From positions 59,049 through 123,048 of the forward strand of contig JAHAFI010000007.1 in assembly GCA_018374355.1 (NCBI GenBank): 64,000 bases of DNA. Reading direction: 5' to 3'. Below the pieces are notes generated by a model. The model did no database searches. It was not told where the DNA came from and saw only the letters and a program-made list of their open reading frames with translations. Position 1 is the stretch's first letter. Each line of letters opens with the position of its first letter. The translations under genes and the position numbers were made by a program. This document shows, in pieces, positions 23,848 through 33,170 of the stretch. Origin of the DNA: Clostridiales bacterium (GTDB lineage: Bacteria > Bacillota > Clostridia > Lachnospirales > Lachnospiraceae).

Positions 23848-25425
23848 TTAATTTCCCGTTGGCTCTCCTGCCGGGTCTCCTTCTGTAGTAGGATCTTCCC
23901 CCGCAGGATCGCCCTCTGTAGTGGGATTTTCTCCCGTTGGCTCGTCCTCCGTAGTCACCGGATCGTTTTCTCCCGCAGGATCGGTAGTTTCCGGCTGCTG
24001 CCCTTCCGTGACTGTAACACCGTTTTTCATCATCGCCTCGTTGTCCAGATACTTCTGTGCATTGGAGGCCTTTCTTGTTCCCGGGAACTTGTCCACAATG
24101 GTCTGGAAGGTCTCTTTCGCTTTAGTAAAATCACCGCTCATCCGGTAAGAATGAGCCAGAAGATTCAGTACCTCATAATTATTTTCATCCAGTTGAAGCG
24201 CCTGAGTGAACGCCTCAATTGCCTTTGTATACTCTTTAGCATAGAAAGCCACCTCACCTGTGGTCTTGTATTCCTTCTGCATGGTGGATTTCATACTGTT
24301 ATAGATGGAATCATAGATTTCTTTCGCATCTACGGAAAGCTGATCGCTTTTTACATTCTGCAAAACATTGGCGGCTGCCGTATAATTCCCGCCCTGATAA
24401 GCCGCATAAGCCTTAATCAGATCCTCATAGGTGCTGACTTTTTCGTCCGCCGCCTGAATCTGGGCCTGCGCCGAAGATACTGCCTCCTCGGACTGGGCAA
24501 TCTGCTCTTCCTTCTTTTTCAGCTCTGCCGTCTGGGTAGCCATGGTGTTGCTGTAGCTTACCACCTTCTCATTGGCTTCCCGGTTGATCTTCTGGGTGTT
24601 TGCCGGAACCAGCAGAAACCACACCAGACAGGCTCCCACCAGAAATCCGAATCCCAGATTCAAAAGAGTGGCTGCCATGGAGCTTTCCCGGAATACCGGC
24701 GGCTGGATCACCACATCGTTGTCCGACAGATACGCCACCGACTGGTTCCTTTCGCCCCTCGTTTTCTCCATCCCGAATCCCCAGCGTCTCGGCTCCAGAC
24801 TGGTAGCCGTACCGGTCTGTTCATCTACTTCTTTCAGGAAACGCAGAGTCGTGGCATTGGTCTTGTCGATCTTCGCCGCTTTTTTCAGAATTTTTCTGGC
24901 TTTCTCATACTCTTCCTGTTTCAGATAAATGAGCGCCAAAAGATGATACCCTTTAATCAGCTTAGGATTCTGAGTGAGAATCTTTTTTAGCTGAATCACT
25001 GCCACATCCTCACTGCCTCTGCGGCAGCACTGCAGACTGTCATTGTATTTCTTGATGGTCTGATTGATGATATCCAGCCTGTTGGCATTATTCTGCAGCC
25101 GGTCAATATACTCAGAAGCAATATTGTTTTCCGGCATGATATTTTTACTGATAACCCATTCGCTGAGAGCGGCTACCGCCTCCCCCGTCTCAAAATAAAC
25201 CAGTCCCAGAAGATTTCGCGCCTGAATGTTCAGTTTGTTATATTTCAGACTCTGCTCCAGCAGGTCAATAGCTCCCGACAAATCCCTGATCTGTGCCTTA
25301 TCCAGCCCCCGGTTATAATACAAGTTGGAAAGATACCAGATTTTTTTCTGTACTTCCACATGAAACCCGCAGCTTGGGCAGTAGGGTGATTTGTTCAGCG
25401 GAGCGCCGCAATTCATACAATTCAT
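23848..25425 (-). CDS. Zinc-ribbon / TPR membrane protein
   Basis: A product of 525 residues. It starts with a zinc ribbon (CMNCGAPLNKSPYCPSCG) followed by TPR-like helices (about 35-190). A single membrane segment (LLNLGFGFLVGACLVWFLL) lies near 255-275, then a coiled coil (TAELKKKEEQIAQSEEAVSS) and a second TPR block (YEVLNLLAHSYRMSGDFTKA). The C-terminal tail is P/T/E/G-rich with near repeats of TTEGDPAGE. The topology suggests a cytosolic N-terminus and an outside TPR domain, perhaps a scaffold for envelope proteins. No known gene name. It is the last gene of a folC-led unit. Confidence 0.75.
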   Translation of the reverse strand: MNCMNCGAPLNKSPYCPSCGFHVEVQKKIWYLSNLYYNRGLDKAQIRDLSGAIDLLEQSLKYNKLNIQARNLLGLVYFETGEAVAALSEWVISKNIMPENNIASEYIDRLQNNANRLDIINQTIKKYNDSLQCCRRGSEDVAVIQLKKILTQNPKLIKGYHLLALIYLKQEEYEKARKILKKAAKIDKTNATTLRFLKEVDEQTGTATSLEPRRWGFGMEKTRGERNQSVAYLSDNDVVIQPPVFRESSMAATLLNLGFGFLVGACLVWFLLVPANTQKINREANEKVVSYSNTMATQTAELKKKEEQIAQSEEAVSSAQAQIQAADEKVSTYEDLIKAYAAYQGGNYTAAANVLQNVKSDQLSVDAKEIYDSIYNSMKSTMQKEYKTTGEVAFYAKEYTKAIEAFTQALQLDENNYEVLNLLAHSYRMSGDFTKAKETFQTIVDKFPGTRKASNAQKYLDNEAMMKNGVTVTEGQQPETTDPAGENDPVTTEDEPTGENPTTEGDPAGEDPTTEGDPAGEPTGN

Positions 25426-25435
25426 CTGATTCCCC

Positions 25436-25585
25436 TTATTCTTTCCGTTTTTGTCCTTCGGTGTTCTGCATTTCTTTTAAGATATCCACAATATCTGTGA
25501 GATCCCGGGTGTAAATCGCGCTCTCGATCTCATCCACATCCAGACAAGGCTTGAATTTCTTCAGTTCCTCTTCGTAATTAATCAT
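25436..25585 (-). CDS. Small acidic ORF between folC and the TPR gene
   Basis: A 49-codon ORF, MINYEEELKKFKPCLDVDEI, ending in a basic EGQKRKE. It has AGGAGAGAT before the ATG. It starts 4 bases inside the folC stop region and ends 10 bases before the TPR gene, so it looks like a genuine coupled gene. No membrane segment or known domain; predicted helical. Confidence 0.65.
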   Translation of the reverse strand: MINYEEELKKFKPCLDVDEIESAIYTRDLTDIVDILKEMQNTEGQKRKE

Positions 25586-25588
25586 AAA

Positions 25589-26926
25589 TTATCTCTCCTC
25601 GCTGCTCTTTTTTTGCAGGTAGCCTTTGATCTCCCCTACCAGATATAAAGAGCCTACACAAAACAGCATGCCATCCCCTTTCATGCTGCAGGCTTTTTCA
25701 AATGCCTTTCCAACCTCCGGCTCTGCTGTCACATTTTCACAGCCGTTCTCACGGAAAAGTCCGGCCAGCTCTTCAGCAGGAATCACCCTGCTTCCCCAAA
25801 TCTGGGTAGCCACCACTCCGTGAGGTCTGATTTTTTCACAGACGGTACGGATCATTTCTTTGTAATCCTTGTCCGCAACTGCGGAAAACAGCAGGGTAAT
25901 GGGATGCTCTTTCCCAAAATGGCAGGCGGTTTCCACAAAACGTTTCACACCGTCCGCATTGTGCGCGCCATCCACGATCACTCCCGGCAGGATGGTTTCC
26001 ATTCTGCCCTCCCAGTATGTCCGTGCAATTCCCTGTATCAGCGTTTCTCTGGGGATTCCATGGTCTTTACGCAGCATCTCCATGGTATAAAATGCAAGAG
26101 ACGCATTCATCATCTGGTATGCCGCTATGTAAGGAATCGAAAGGCGGACGCTTTCCAGCGCAGTTTTATCATACTGGCAATGGAAGGAAAAATCAATGCC
26201 CTCCCGGGTATTTTCCACAATTTCATACATATCCTCAGTCAGCGGACAGGCAGGTGCATTCAGCTCTTCTGCTCTTTTTTGGATCACCGCTGAGGCTTCT
26301 TCGTTGTGTCCGTCATAGATCACCGGAACGCCCGCTTTGATGATGCCCGCCTTTTCTCCGGCAATACTTGCGATGGTATCGCCCAGATACTCCACATGAT
26401 CCTTACTGATGGAGGTGATGATACAGGCCAGCGGCCGCTCCACCGTGTTGGTCGCATCCAGTCTTCCGCCCAGCCCCGTCTCCAGAACCACATACTCCAC
26501 ATGGGCTTTCATGAAAATCACCATGCACATCAAAAACAGTGTTTCAAAGTAGCTGGGATGGTCCAGTCCCTCTGCCATGGCTTCTTTGATAATCCTCTGT
26601 ACTTTTTCAAAGGCTTCCACAAACATCTCATCGGAAACCATCACGCCGTCAATCTTGAAACGCTCATTGATTTTTACCAGATGAGGGGAGGTAAACAGTC
26701 CCACATGGTAACCGCCCGCACGCAGCATGGAATCCAGATACGCACAGACACTTCCTTTTCCGTTGGTTCCCGCAACATGGATCACTTTCATTTCATTCTG
26801 GGGATTTCCCAGCCGTTCCAGAAGATTTTTTGTGTGTTCCAGAGGATTTTTCGTTGTAAATTTTGGTATTTCTTCGATATAGTCAACAATCTCATTATAG
26901 TTCAAAATAATCACCACTTCATCCAA
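25589..26926 (-). CDS. folC: Folylpolyglutamate / dihydrofolate synthase
   Basis: An ATP-dependent ligase adding glutamate to folates, 445 residues at most. It shows the P-loop VAGTNGKGSVCAYLDSMLR, the ETGLGGRLDATN signature, and VDGAHNADGVKRF. The N-terminal start is uncertain: the longest frame opens at a TTG (26926), and GTG or TTG codons a few residues later are equally plausible. It heads a unit with the 49-residue ORF and the TPR gene. Confidence 0.93.
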   Translation of the reverse strand: MDEVVIILNYNEIVDYIEEIPKFTTKNPLEHTKNLLERLGNPQNEMKVIHVAGTNGKGSVCAYLDSMLRAGGYHVGLFTSPHLVKINERFKIDGVMVSDEMFVEAFEKVQRIIKEAMAEGLDHPSYFETLFLMCMVIFMKAHVEYVVLETGLGGRLDATNTVERPLACIITSISKDHVEYLGDTIASIAGEKAGIIKAGVPVIYDGHNEEASAVIQKRAEELNAPACPLTEDMYEIVENTREGIDFSFHCQYDKTALESVRLSIPYIAAYQMMNASLAFYTMEMLRKDHGIPRETLIQGIARTYWEGRMETILPGVIVDGAHNADGVKRFVETACHFGKEHPITLLFSAVADKDYKEMIRTVCEKIRPHGVVATQIWGSRVIPAEELAGLFRENGCENVTAEPEVGKAFEKACSMKGDGMLFCVGSLYLVGEIKGYLQKKSSEER

Positions 26927-27116
26927 TGTATTTGCACCAAATTATCGGTACTTTTACATTATATAATAGTGGGGGAAGTTGTCCAGTCCTAAACGTATGT
27001 TTTTTAACTACTTTTTACGGGAGAGTCCGGGGATTTCCTTTGTTTTTTGACTGCATTTTATCTTTTCCAAGTTCCTGTGCGCCCTGCGCATTTTCCTGAC
27101 CATGATACATATAAAA

Positions 27117-27154
27117 TCAGCGCCTGCATCCCCGGTTATGGAATCAGGCGCTGA
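27117..27154. terminator. Possible terminator hairpin
   Basis: A perfect 10-bp stem (TCAGCGCCTG, 27117-27126, with CAGGCGCTGA, 27145-27154). Downstream on the plus strand is GCAGCG then a T-run; on the minus strand TTTTAT follows. It could end the long 3' region of the gene at 27695. Moderate support only. Confidence 0.4.
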
Positions 27155-27302
27155 GCAGCGTTTTTTGTTACCTTGTAATGCCGTTACAGACAAGTGCACC
27201 GAAACTCACCTTGATTTTTACAGAAATCGGCAATTGGGTATGGCAGTCCGGCGATGGCCTGTCACTGTAATTTCCCACTGTATTTTTTACAGAAACTAAC
27301 CA

Positions 27303-27554
27303 TTTGGACATGAGCGGATGCATCCTGTCATTTTTGTCCAAAATTTTCACTTTTAGCGGTTTCAAAACGGTATATTCCTTGTTTTGGACGTAGAAAGAGG
27401 AATTCTGCTTCATATGTCCACACTTTCAGCAAAATTCTGGACCTATTTCGCTATATTTCTTCCTCACGTCCAAATCGGCTTCATTTCTCCTTGAATAATT
27501 GAAATCTTACCCCATTCTTGGACATATACAGGAAAATTTCTTATATATGTCCAA
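27303..27554. repeat. Four spaced TGGAC...GTCCA dyad repeats
   Basis: Four units of about 35-40 bases, each bounded by TGGAC and GTCCA: 27303-27342, 27385-27420, 27438-27472 and 27518-27554, separated by about 42, 17 and 45 bases. On the minus strand they align as direct repeats of the form TTTGGAC(A/G)TA...(A/T)TGTCCA. The last has a perfect 11-bp stem (TTGGACATATA). The stems are conserved and the interiors vary, which argues for structure or paired binding sites, not for coding. Confidence 0.65.
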
Positions 27555-27694
27555 ACGCGTATTCACAGTCGGTTACACATGCCCCGTCTCACGCTTTATA
27601 TCCTCTGCCGCTCTCAAAACCGGGAAAAACACGACGAAAAAACGTACTCTTCTGCGGATTTTCCCGATTCTTTACCTTTTTCACCTGCAGTTAT

Positions 27695-29947
27695 TCACGT
27701 CCCGCCGGCAGCCGATTCCTTCTCAGATTCTCCGCTGCCTTCCCCGGCAGATTTTCCTGTAGATTTCCCGGTTTCTTCTCCAGTAGATTCTCCGGCATCT
27801 TCTCCGATTGCCTCTCCAGTAGATTCTCCGGCAGATTCCCCGGACGCCTTTCCTGTAGATTCCCCGGTTGTCTCCCCGGCAGGTTCCCCGGTTGCTTCCG
27901 GTGTTCCACCCGGTTCCGGCGTCACGGTCACCTCGGGCTCCGGTGCGTGGTACACCAAGGGATCCGTTCTGGACAGTACCTTCTTCGTAGAGCTGTTGCT
28001 CTGGGTCGCCACGGACAGCACATCCCCGTCTGCCAATTCCACATTCTGGACCAGAAGCTGGCTGGGGCTGATGTATTTCGTCTCCTGCAGTTCCTTGTTA
28101 ACCTCCAGCCTGCTGGAAGCTGTAAAATTCCGCCCGTAAACGAAATAGCTGTTTTCACCATTGGCGCTGATGCTGGTAAATTCTGCCGGTTCTACTCCAA
28201 GCTGCAGCTTCGTGGCCTTAAAGGGATTCTCCTTATCGTACAGATACTGTTCCCCGTATAAAAGATCGTACTGCAAAGCCTGCAGATCCAACTGATAATT
28301 CCTGCTTCCCTTCCGGGTCTGATGGTAATTGAACACCGTTCCTTCATGAATCCCAAGACGGTTAAACACCTCGGCCGCCATCTGATAAGCCGCCAGATTT
28401 TTATCCTTCTTCTTCATCTTGAAGTTGCTCCACATCACATATTTGGTCTGGAACAGATAACGGTTTTTCATATCCTCAACCTTCAGATCCATGGTAGGAA
28501 GATGATCGCCGTACATCACCAGAACCACCCGTTCATCAAATTTCTTCAGCCGTTCTGTCAGTTCCAGCAGAAACTGGTCCATCTCGTACAGTTGATTTAC
28601 ATAATATTCCCATGCGTAATTGCGCTCCTGAGACTCTGCACCCGTCACCTTGATCACCGGATCGGTGAGCATCGGCTCTGTGGGGTAATCCCCGTGCCCC
28701 TGAACGGATATGGTATACACATAATCCGGTCCTTCCGTGGACTCCATGGCCTTAAAAATCTCGTCTGCCAGAATATGGTCCTTTACCCAGCCCATAGGCG
28801 TGGTATCACTGATATCCGGCATATATTCCTCAGACGTAAAAGTATCAAAGCCCAGCCGGGAAAATACGCTTCGTCTTCCGTAGAAATTTGCCTCGTTGTT
28901 GTGGATTGCATGGGTGCCATATCCCAACTCTTTCAGCACATATGCTGCACTCTCACAGGTTTTTTCCTTCAAAATGGATTTGTACGGATATTCTCCCGCT
29001 CCGAAATATCTAAGGCTCATACCTGTAATGGATTCAAATTCCGTGTTGGCAGTTCCCGCTCCCACAGAAGGAACCTTGTAATAACCGGAAGAATATTTTT
29101 CCATCATTTTCCTGAAATTCGGAATGGGATCTTCGGAAAATTCCAGAAAATTAATCTCGGTGGGGTCGATAAAGGTTTCCAACTGAAGAAACAGAATATT
29201 TACATCCGTATTCTTTTCCTTCGTCTCCTTGATTTCCCCTTCGCTCTTTTCAATGTCGTTCATCAATGTCTCCGAATATCCGTTAGGGACATTGATCCCC
29301 GTATCGAACAGAGTGACTGCCAGACAGTAAGGATATCCGTAATCCTGATAAGCGTAGGCGATGTTTCCGAAATAATTGGAGAGCACACGTTTTTCAAGGG
29401 CCAGCCGGGTGGTTCCGGCAAAAGCCAGCGCAGCTAAAAGGATCAGGGGAATATTCACCCAGTAGCGAAGTTTTCCCTGAAATTTCCATCCTTTGCGGAA
29501 AATCCATACAAAGAACAGAATCAGACAGCCAAGCGCTGCCAGTACAACACCTACCATGACGGGGGACAGATATTTGTTCATAATTCTGACTGCATCCGTA
29601 ATCAGCTTGAGATCCGGTCCGGTAAACGGCGTTACCCGGTTTGCCAGAAGAAATCCGTTGACGCATCCCAGAATAAACCAAAAGCTTCCCACAACCATAC
29701 GTGCCAGAATTCTGCGTTTAAACAGATAGACCACCAGACTGGTTGTAAAAATCAGGAATGCATTATACAGAAAAATCAGAGGGCTTTCCGTCATAAATGC
29801 CCATGCCTGAGGGAGTGAATGACGGGAGAATGCCTCAATGATCAAATACAGTACACAGCAGCCAAGAAACTGCAGCGGTACAGACAACAAGTTACAAATC
29901 CGAATCACCTGATTACGATTTGGTTTTTTCAGATTGATTTTTTTCAT
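27695..29947 (-). CDS. LTA-synthase-family membrane sulfatase-fold protein
   Basis: A product of 750 residues. Five N-terminal membrane segments (first about 23-41) are followed by an extracellular sulfatase/alkaline-phosphatase fold: NILFLQLETFIDPTEINFLE (metal site), VGAGTANTEFESITG with the candidate catalytic threonine, SVQGHGDYP and VLVMYGDHLPTM. This matches lipoteichoic acid synthase-type phosphoglycerol transferases. The last 90 or so residues are a low-complexity tail with repeated GESTGE/AGEST units, possibly spanning the wall. It lies 19 bases after valS, so it is cotranscribed; the pairing has no obvious metabolic logic. Confidence 0.85.
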   Translation of the reverse strand: MKKINLKKPNRNQVIRICNLLSVPLQFLGCCVLYLIIEAFSRHSLPQAWAFMTESPLIFLYNAFLIFTTSLVVYLFKRRILARMVVGSFWFILGCVNGFLLANRVTPFTGPDLKLITDAVRIMNKYLSPVMVGVVLAALGCLILFFVWIFRKGWKFQGKLRYWVNIPLILLAALAFAGTTRLALEKRVLSNYFGNIAYAYQDYGYPYCLAVTLFDTGINVPNGYSETLMNDIEKSEGEIKETKEKNTDVNILFLQLETFIDPTEINFLEFSEDPIPNFRKMMEKYSSGYYKVPSVGAGTANTEFESITGMSLRYFGAGEYPYKSILKEKTCESAAYVLKELGYGTHAIHNNEANFYGRRSVFSRLGFDTFTSEEYMPDISDTTPMGWVKDHILADEIFKAMESTEGPDYVYTISVQGHGDYPTEPMLTDPVIKVTGAESQERNYAWEYYVNQLYEMDQFLLELTERLKKFDERVVLVMYGDHLPTMDLKVEDMKNRYLFQTKYVMWSNFKMKKKDKNLAAYQMAAEVFNRLGIHEGTVFNYHQTRKGSRNYQLDLQALQYDLLYGEQYLYDKENPFKATKLQLGVEPAEFTSISANGENSYFVYGRNFTASSRLEVNKELQETKYISPSQLLVQNVELADGDVLSVATQSNSSTKKVLSRTDPLVYHAPEPEVTVTPEPGGTPEATGEPAGETTGESTGKASGESAGESTGEAIGEDAGESTGEETGKSTGKSAGEGSGESEKESAAGGT

Positions 29948-29966
29948 TTCGATTTCCAGCTCCTAT

Positions 29967-32612
29967 CTAGCGTAACTGTGCTAATCGCTCTTTTACCTGT
30001 TCCATCATCTGTGTGTATTTTTCCAATTTTCCTTTTTCTTCATCAATTTTTGCCTGTGGCGCTTTGCTTACAAAACGCTCATTGTTCAGCATACCGTTTA
30101 CACGGGCAAGCTCTTTTGTCAGACGTTCTTCCTCTTTTTCCAGACGCTGAATCTCTTTTTCGATGTCTACCAGTTCAGCGAACGGAATGTAAATAACTGC
30201 CTGTGGAATCACTGCGGATACCGCATCCTCTGCAATCCCCTCTTTCCCTGCCTGTACCAGTACCTCGCTGGCAAAAGCAAGTGTTGCAAAGAATACTTTT
30301 CCGTGTTCGAAGCACTCGCGAACCGTCTCGTCCTCTGTCACTACATAAACCGTAGCTTTTTTGCTGGGCGGAACATTCATCTCTGTGCGAACTCCACGGA
30401 TGCTTCTTACCGCTTCCTTGATCAGTTCCACATCTTTTTCTTCTTTTTCAAAGTTCCATTCGTCTTTCCACTCCGGCCAAGCAGAAATCATGATGGATTC
30501 CTCTTCCGGATTCAGGGTACAGAAGATTTCTTCTGTTACGAACGGCATGTACGGATGAAGCAGCTTCAGCGCTCCTCCCAGAACTGTTTTCAGTGTCCAC
30601 AGGGCTGCTGCTTTTGTGGTATCCTCATCGTTGTACAGACGGGGTTTTACCATCTCGATGTACCAGTCACAGAATTCTTCCCAGATGAAATCGTATACCT
30701 TCTGTACAGCGATACCCAGTTCGAATTTTTCCATGGTGTCTGTCACATCTTTGGCAACGGTGTTGAATTTGGAAAGAATCCATCTGTCGGCTGCTGTCAG
30801 GGTGGACAGGTCGATTTCTGCCGGAGCCTCTGCCTTTTCCAGATTCATCATGATAAATCTGGAAGCGTTCCATACCTTATTGGCGAAGTTTCTGTTGGCT
30901 TCCACTCTCTCCCAGTAGAAACGCATGTCGTTTCCGGGAGCATTTCCTGTCATCAGTGTCAGACGCAGAGCATCCGCGCCGTATTTGTCGATAACTTCCA
31001 GCGGATCGATACCGTTTCCGAGAGATTTACTCATCTTTCTTCCCTGAGAATCACGAACCAATCCGTGCATCAATACATGATGGAACGGAACTTTTCCGGT
31101 CTGCTCCAGAGCGGAGAATACCATACGGATTACCCAGAAGAAAATGATATCATATCCTGTTACCAGTACGTCTGTGGGATAGAAATACTCCATCTCTTCT
31201 GTTTTCTCCGGCCAGCCCAGTGTGGAGAATGGCCACAGAGCCGAAGAGAACCATGTATCTAAGGTATCCTCATCCTGATGGAAATGAGTGCAGCCGCATT
31301 TTGGGCATACACCCGGCATCTCTGCCGCTACAACGGTCTCGCCGCATTCGTCGCAGTAATATGCCGGAATCCGGTGTCCCCACCAGAGCTGACGGGAAAT
31401 ACACCAGTCACGGATATTTTCCAGCCACTGAAGGTAAGTCTTGTCAAAACGTTCCGGAACAAAATGAAGATCGCCATCGTTCAGAGCTTTGATGGCCTCT
31501 TTTGCCATCTCGTCCATTTTTACAAACCACTGTGGTTTTACCATGGGCTCTACCGTTGCTTTACAGCGGTCATGAGTTCCTACATTATGGGCGTGGGGAA
31601 CTACTTTTACCAGAAGTCCCAGATCTTCCAGATCTTTTACCATCGCTTTTCTTGCTTCGTAGCGATCCATACCTGCGTATTTGCCGCCCAGCTCGTTGAT
31701 GGTGGCATCATCGTTCATGATGGTGATTTCTTCCAGATTGTGGCGTTTTCCCACTTCAAAGTCATTCGGGTCATGAGCAGGTGTGATTTTTACGCAGCCT
31801 GTTCCGAATTCTTTGTCAACGTACTCGTCGGCGATCACCGGGATTTCTCTGTCTGTCAGGGGCAGTTTCAGCATTTTTCCTACCAGATGTTTGTAACGGT
31901 CATCTTCCGGGTTTACTGCTACCGCAGTATCTCCCAGCAGAGTTTCCGGACGGGTGGTAGCGATTTCCACGAACTGTCCTTCTTCTCCTGCCACCGGATA
32001 ATTGATGTGCCAGAAACTTCCTTCCTGATCCTCATGGATTACTTCTGCATCGGAGATGGATGTCTGACATACCGGACACCAGTTGATGATTCTGGAACCT
32101 TTATAAATATACCCTTTTTCATACAGTTTGATGAATACTTCCTGAACGGCTTTGGAGCATCCCTCGTCCATGGTGAAGCGTTCTCTCTCCCAGTCTGCGG
32201 AAGCTCCCAGCTTCTTTAACTGGTTGATGATCTTTCCGCCGTACTCTTCCTTCCATGCCCATGCATGTTTCAGGAATTCTTCTCTTCCGATCTCGTTTTT
32301 GTCGATACCTTCGGATTTCAGTTTTTCGATAACCTTAACCTCCGTAGCGATGGCTGCATGGTCGGTTCCCGGCTGCCACAACGCTTCGTAGCCCTGCATT
32401 CTCTTGAAACGGATCAGGATATCCTGCATGGTTTCATCCAGCGCATGTCCCATGTGAAGCTGTCCGGTTACGTTTGGCGGGGGCATTACGATGGTGAATG
32501 GTTTCTTGTCTCTGTTTACCTGTGCGTGGAAGTAGCCGTTATCCAGCCACTTCTGATATAAGCGGTCTTCCAGACCCTTGGGATCATAAGTCTTTGCTAA
32601 TTCTTTGCTCAT
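29967..32612 (-). CDS. valS: Valyl-tRNA synthetase
   Basis: A class I synthetase of 881 residues charging tRNA-Val. HIGH box in PPPNVTGQLHMGHALD, KMSKS box in GRKMSKSLGNG, CxxC zinc sites (CDECGETV, CPKCGCTH), an editing domain between them, and the ValS-specific C-terminal coiled coil (EKEIQRLEKEEERLTKELAR). Regulated by the T-box leader at 32784-33093. Confidence 0.98.
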   Translation of the reverse strand: MSKELAKTYDPKGLEDRLYQKWLDNGYFHAQVNRDKKPFTIVMPPPNVTGQLHMGHALDETMQDILIRFKRMQGYEALWQPGTDHAAIATEVKVIEKLKSEGIDKNEIGREEFLKHAWAWKEEYGGKIINQLKKLGASADWERERFTMDEGCSKAVQEVFIKLYEKGYIYKGSRIINWCPVCQTSISDAEVIHEDQEGSFWHINYPVAGEEGQFVEIATTRPETLLGDTAVAVNPEDDRYKHLVGKMLKLPLTDREIPVIADEYVDKEFGTGCVKITPAHDPNDFEVGKRHNLEEITIMNDDATINELGGKYAGMDRYEARKAMVKDLEDLGLLVKVVPHAHNVGTHDRCKATVEPMVKPQWFVKMDEMAKEAIKALNDGDLHFVPERFDKTYLQWLENIRDWCISRQLWWGHRIPAYYCDECGETVVAAEMPGVCPKCGCTHFHQDEDTLDTWFSSALWPFSTLGWPEKTEEMEYFYPTDVLVTGYDIIFFWVIRMVFSALEQTGKVPFHHVLMHGLVRDSQGRKMSKSLGNGIDPLEVIDKYGADALRLTLMTGNAPGNDMRFYWERVEANRNFANKVWNASRFIMMNLEKAEAPAEIDLSTLTAADRWILSKFNTVAKDVTDTMEKFELGIAVQKVYDFIWEEFCDWYIEMVKPRLYNDEDTTKAAALWTLKTVLGGALKLLHPYMPFVTEEIFCTLNPEEESIMISAWPEWKDEWNFEKEEKDVELIKEAVRSIRGVRTEMNVPPSKKATVYVVTEDETVRECFEHGKVFFATLAFASEVLVQAGKEGIAEDAVSAVIPQAVIYIPFAELVDIEKEIQRLEKEEERLTKELARVNGMLNNERFVSKAPQAKIDEEKGKLEKYTQMMEQVKERLAQLR

Positions 32613-32699
32613 TGCTTCCTCCTACATACCTGAAAATTCTACTCCGCCGTGTGAACCTCGCTCCGCTTCGCTGCGTTCGGTCGCGGGCTGTCGCCCTAT

Positions 32700-32764
32700 G
32701 TTCCGCTGGAATCGAAAAACCTCTTACATGCAAGCATGACGAAGTCTTTCGACTCCAGCGGAAC
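32700..32764 (-). repeat. Long hairpin between the T-box and valS
   Basis: An 18-position stem with one A-C mismatch (32700-32717 with 32747-32764). The 29-base loop holds a smaller hairpin (CATGC-AA-GCATG). It lies in the 170 bases between the T-box terminator and valS, so it is part of every read-through mRNA. Upstream (32647-32695) is GC-rich sequence rich in CGCTTCG/GTTCGGTCGCGG, loosely like the spc-operon element. Confidence 0.6.
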
Positions 32765-32783
32765 CCACGGCTCATTGCCATCA

Positions 32784-33093
32784 CGAAAAAAGCCCTCCAC
32801 ATAGAAACTATGTGAAGGGCGAATATTTCGCGGTACCACCTTACTTTATATAGAACGACTGGAACTTTCTGAACAGTTTCATTCGCCTTCTATACATCTC
32901 TTTGTCCTGTAACGGGGACTGCCGTGAAAGCTTACTTTTCTCCTGACTATCGTAACCAGCAGTGTTCAGCTTTCCGGTTCCAGAGCTACCTTCCGCATCC
33001 ACTTCCTCGGGATTCCTCTCAGCCTGTGAAAATCCTTCTCTTTCAGGGTTCTATGCGTACTCCTCTCTGTCACAACCTTTTGCTTTTTGGCTT
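32784..33093 (-). ncRNA. T-box leader of valS
   Basis: On the minus strand the leader carries the T-box core AAGGTGGTACCGCG (32829-32842), which pairs with uncharged tRNA. A terminator stem (32792-32803 with 32809-32820) and a T-run follow immediately. The upstream 200 bases form the stem I region. Valine specificity is inferred from the downstream gene; I could not fix the specifier codon by eye. Confidence 0.92.
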
Positions 33094-33099
33094 GTTACC

Positions 33100-33128
33100 A
33101 CTATAGTAGGCTTTTTTTTGTTTGTCAA
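33100..33128 (-). promoter_or_regulatory. Promoter of the valS T-box transcript
   Basis: Minus strand TTGACA (33123-33128), 17-base A-rich spacer, TATAGT (33100-33105). It lies only 43 bases from the end of the truncated binding-protein gene. Confidence 0.8.
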
Positions 33129-33170
33129 GGAATTTTATATTACTTTAAGAGAATTTTATAATTTCGTTCT

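Larger units (their letters stand above)
26927..27694. other. 768-bp intergenic region
   Basis: No ORF here has a convincing binding site or family. The folC side has a possible minus-strand promoter (TATAAT near 26955-26965). In the middle is a 10-bp hairpin; at 27303-27554 are four TGGAC/GTCCA dyads; the last 140 bases next to the LTA-synthase-type gene show nothing distinct. Confidence 0.6.

Noticed and set aside
27008..27413. Two short minus-strand frames (63 and 81 codons) in the folC/LTA-synthase-type gap
   Set aside because: No ribosome binding site or recognisable family, and they run through the dyad repeats.
27303..27554. CRISPR array
   Set aside because: Only four imperfect units with unequal spacing; the conserved parts are the ends of dyads and not a constant repeat.
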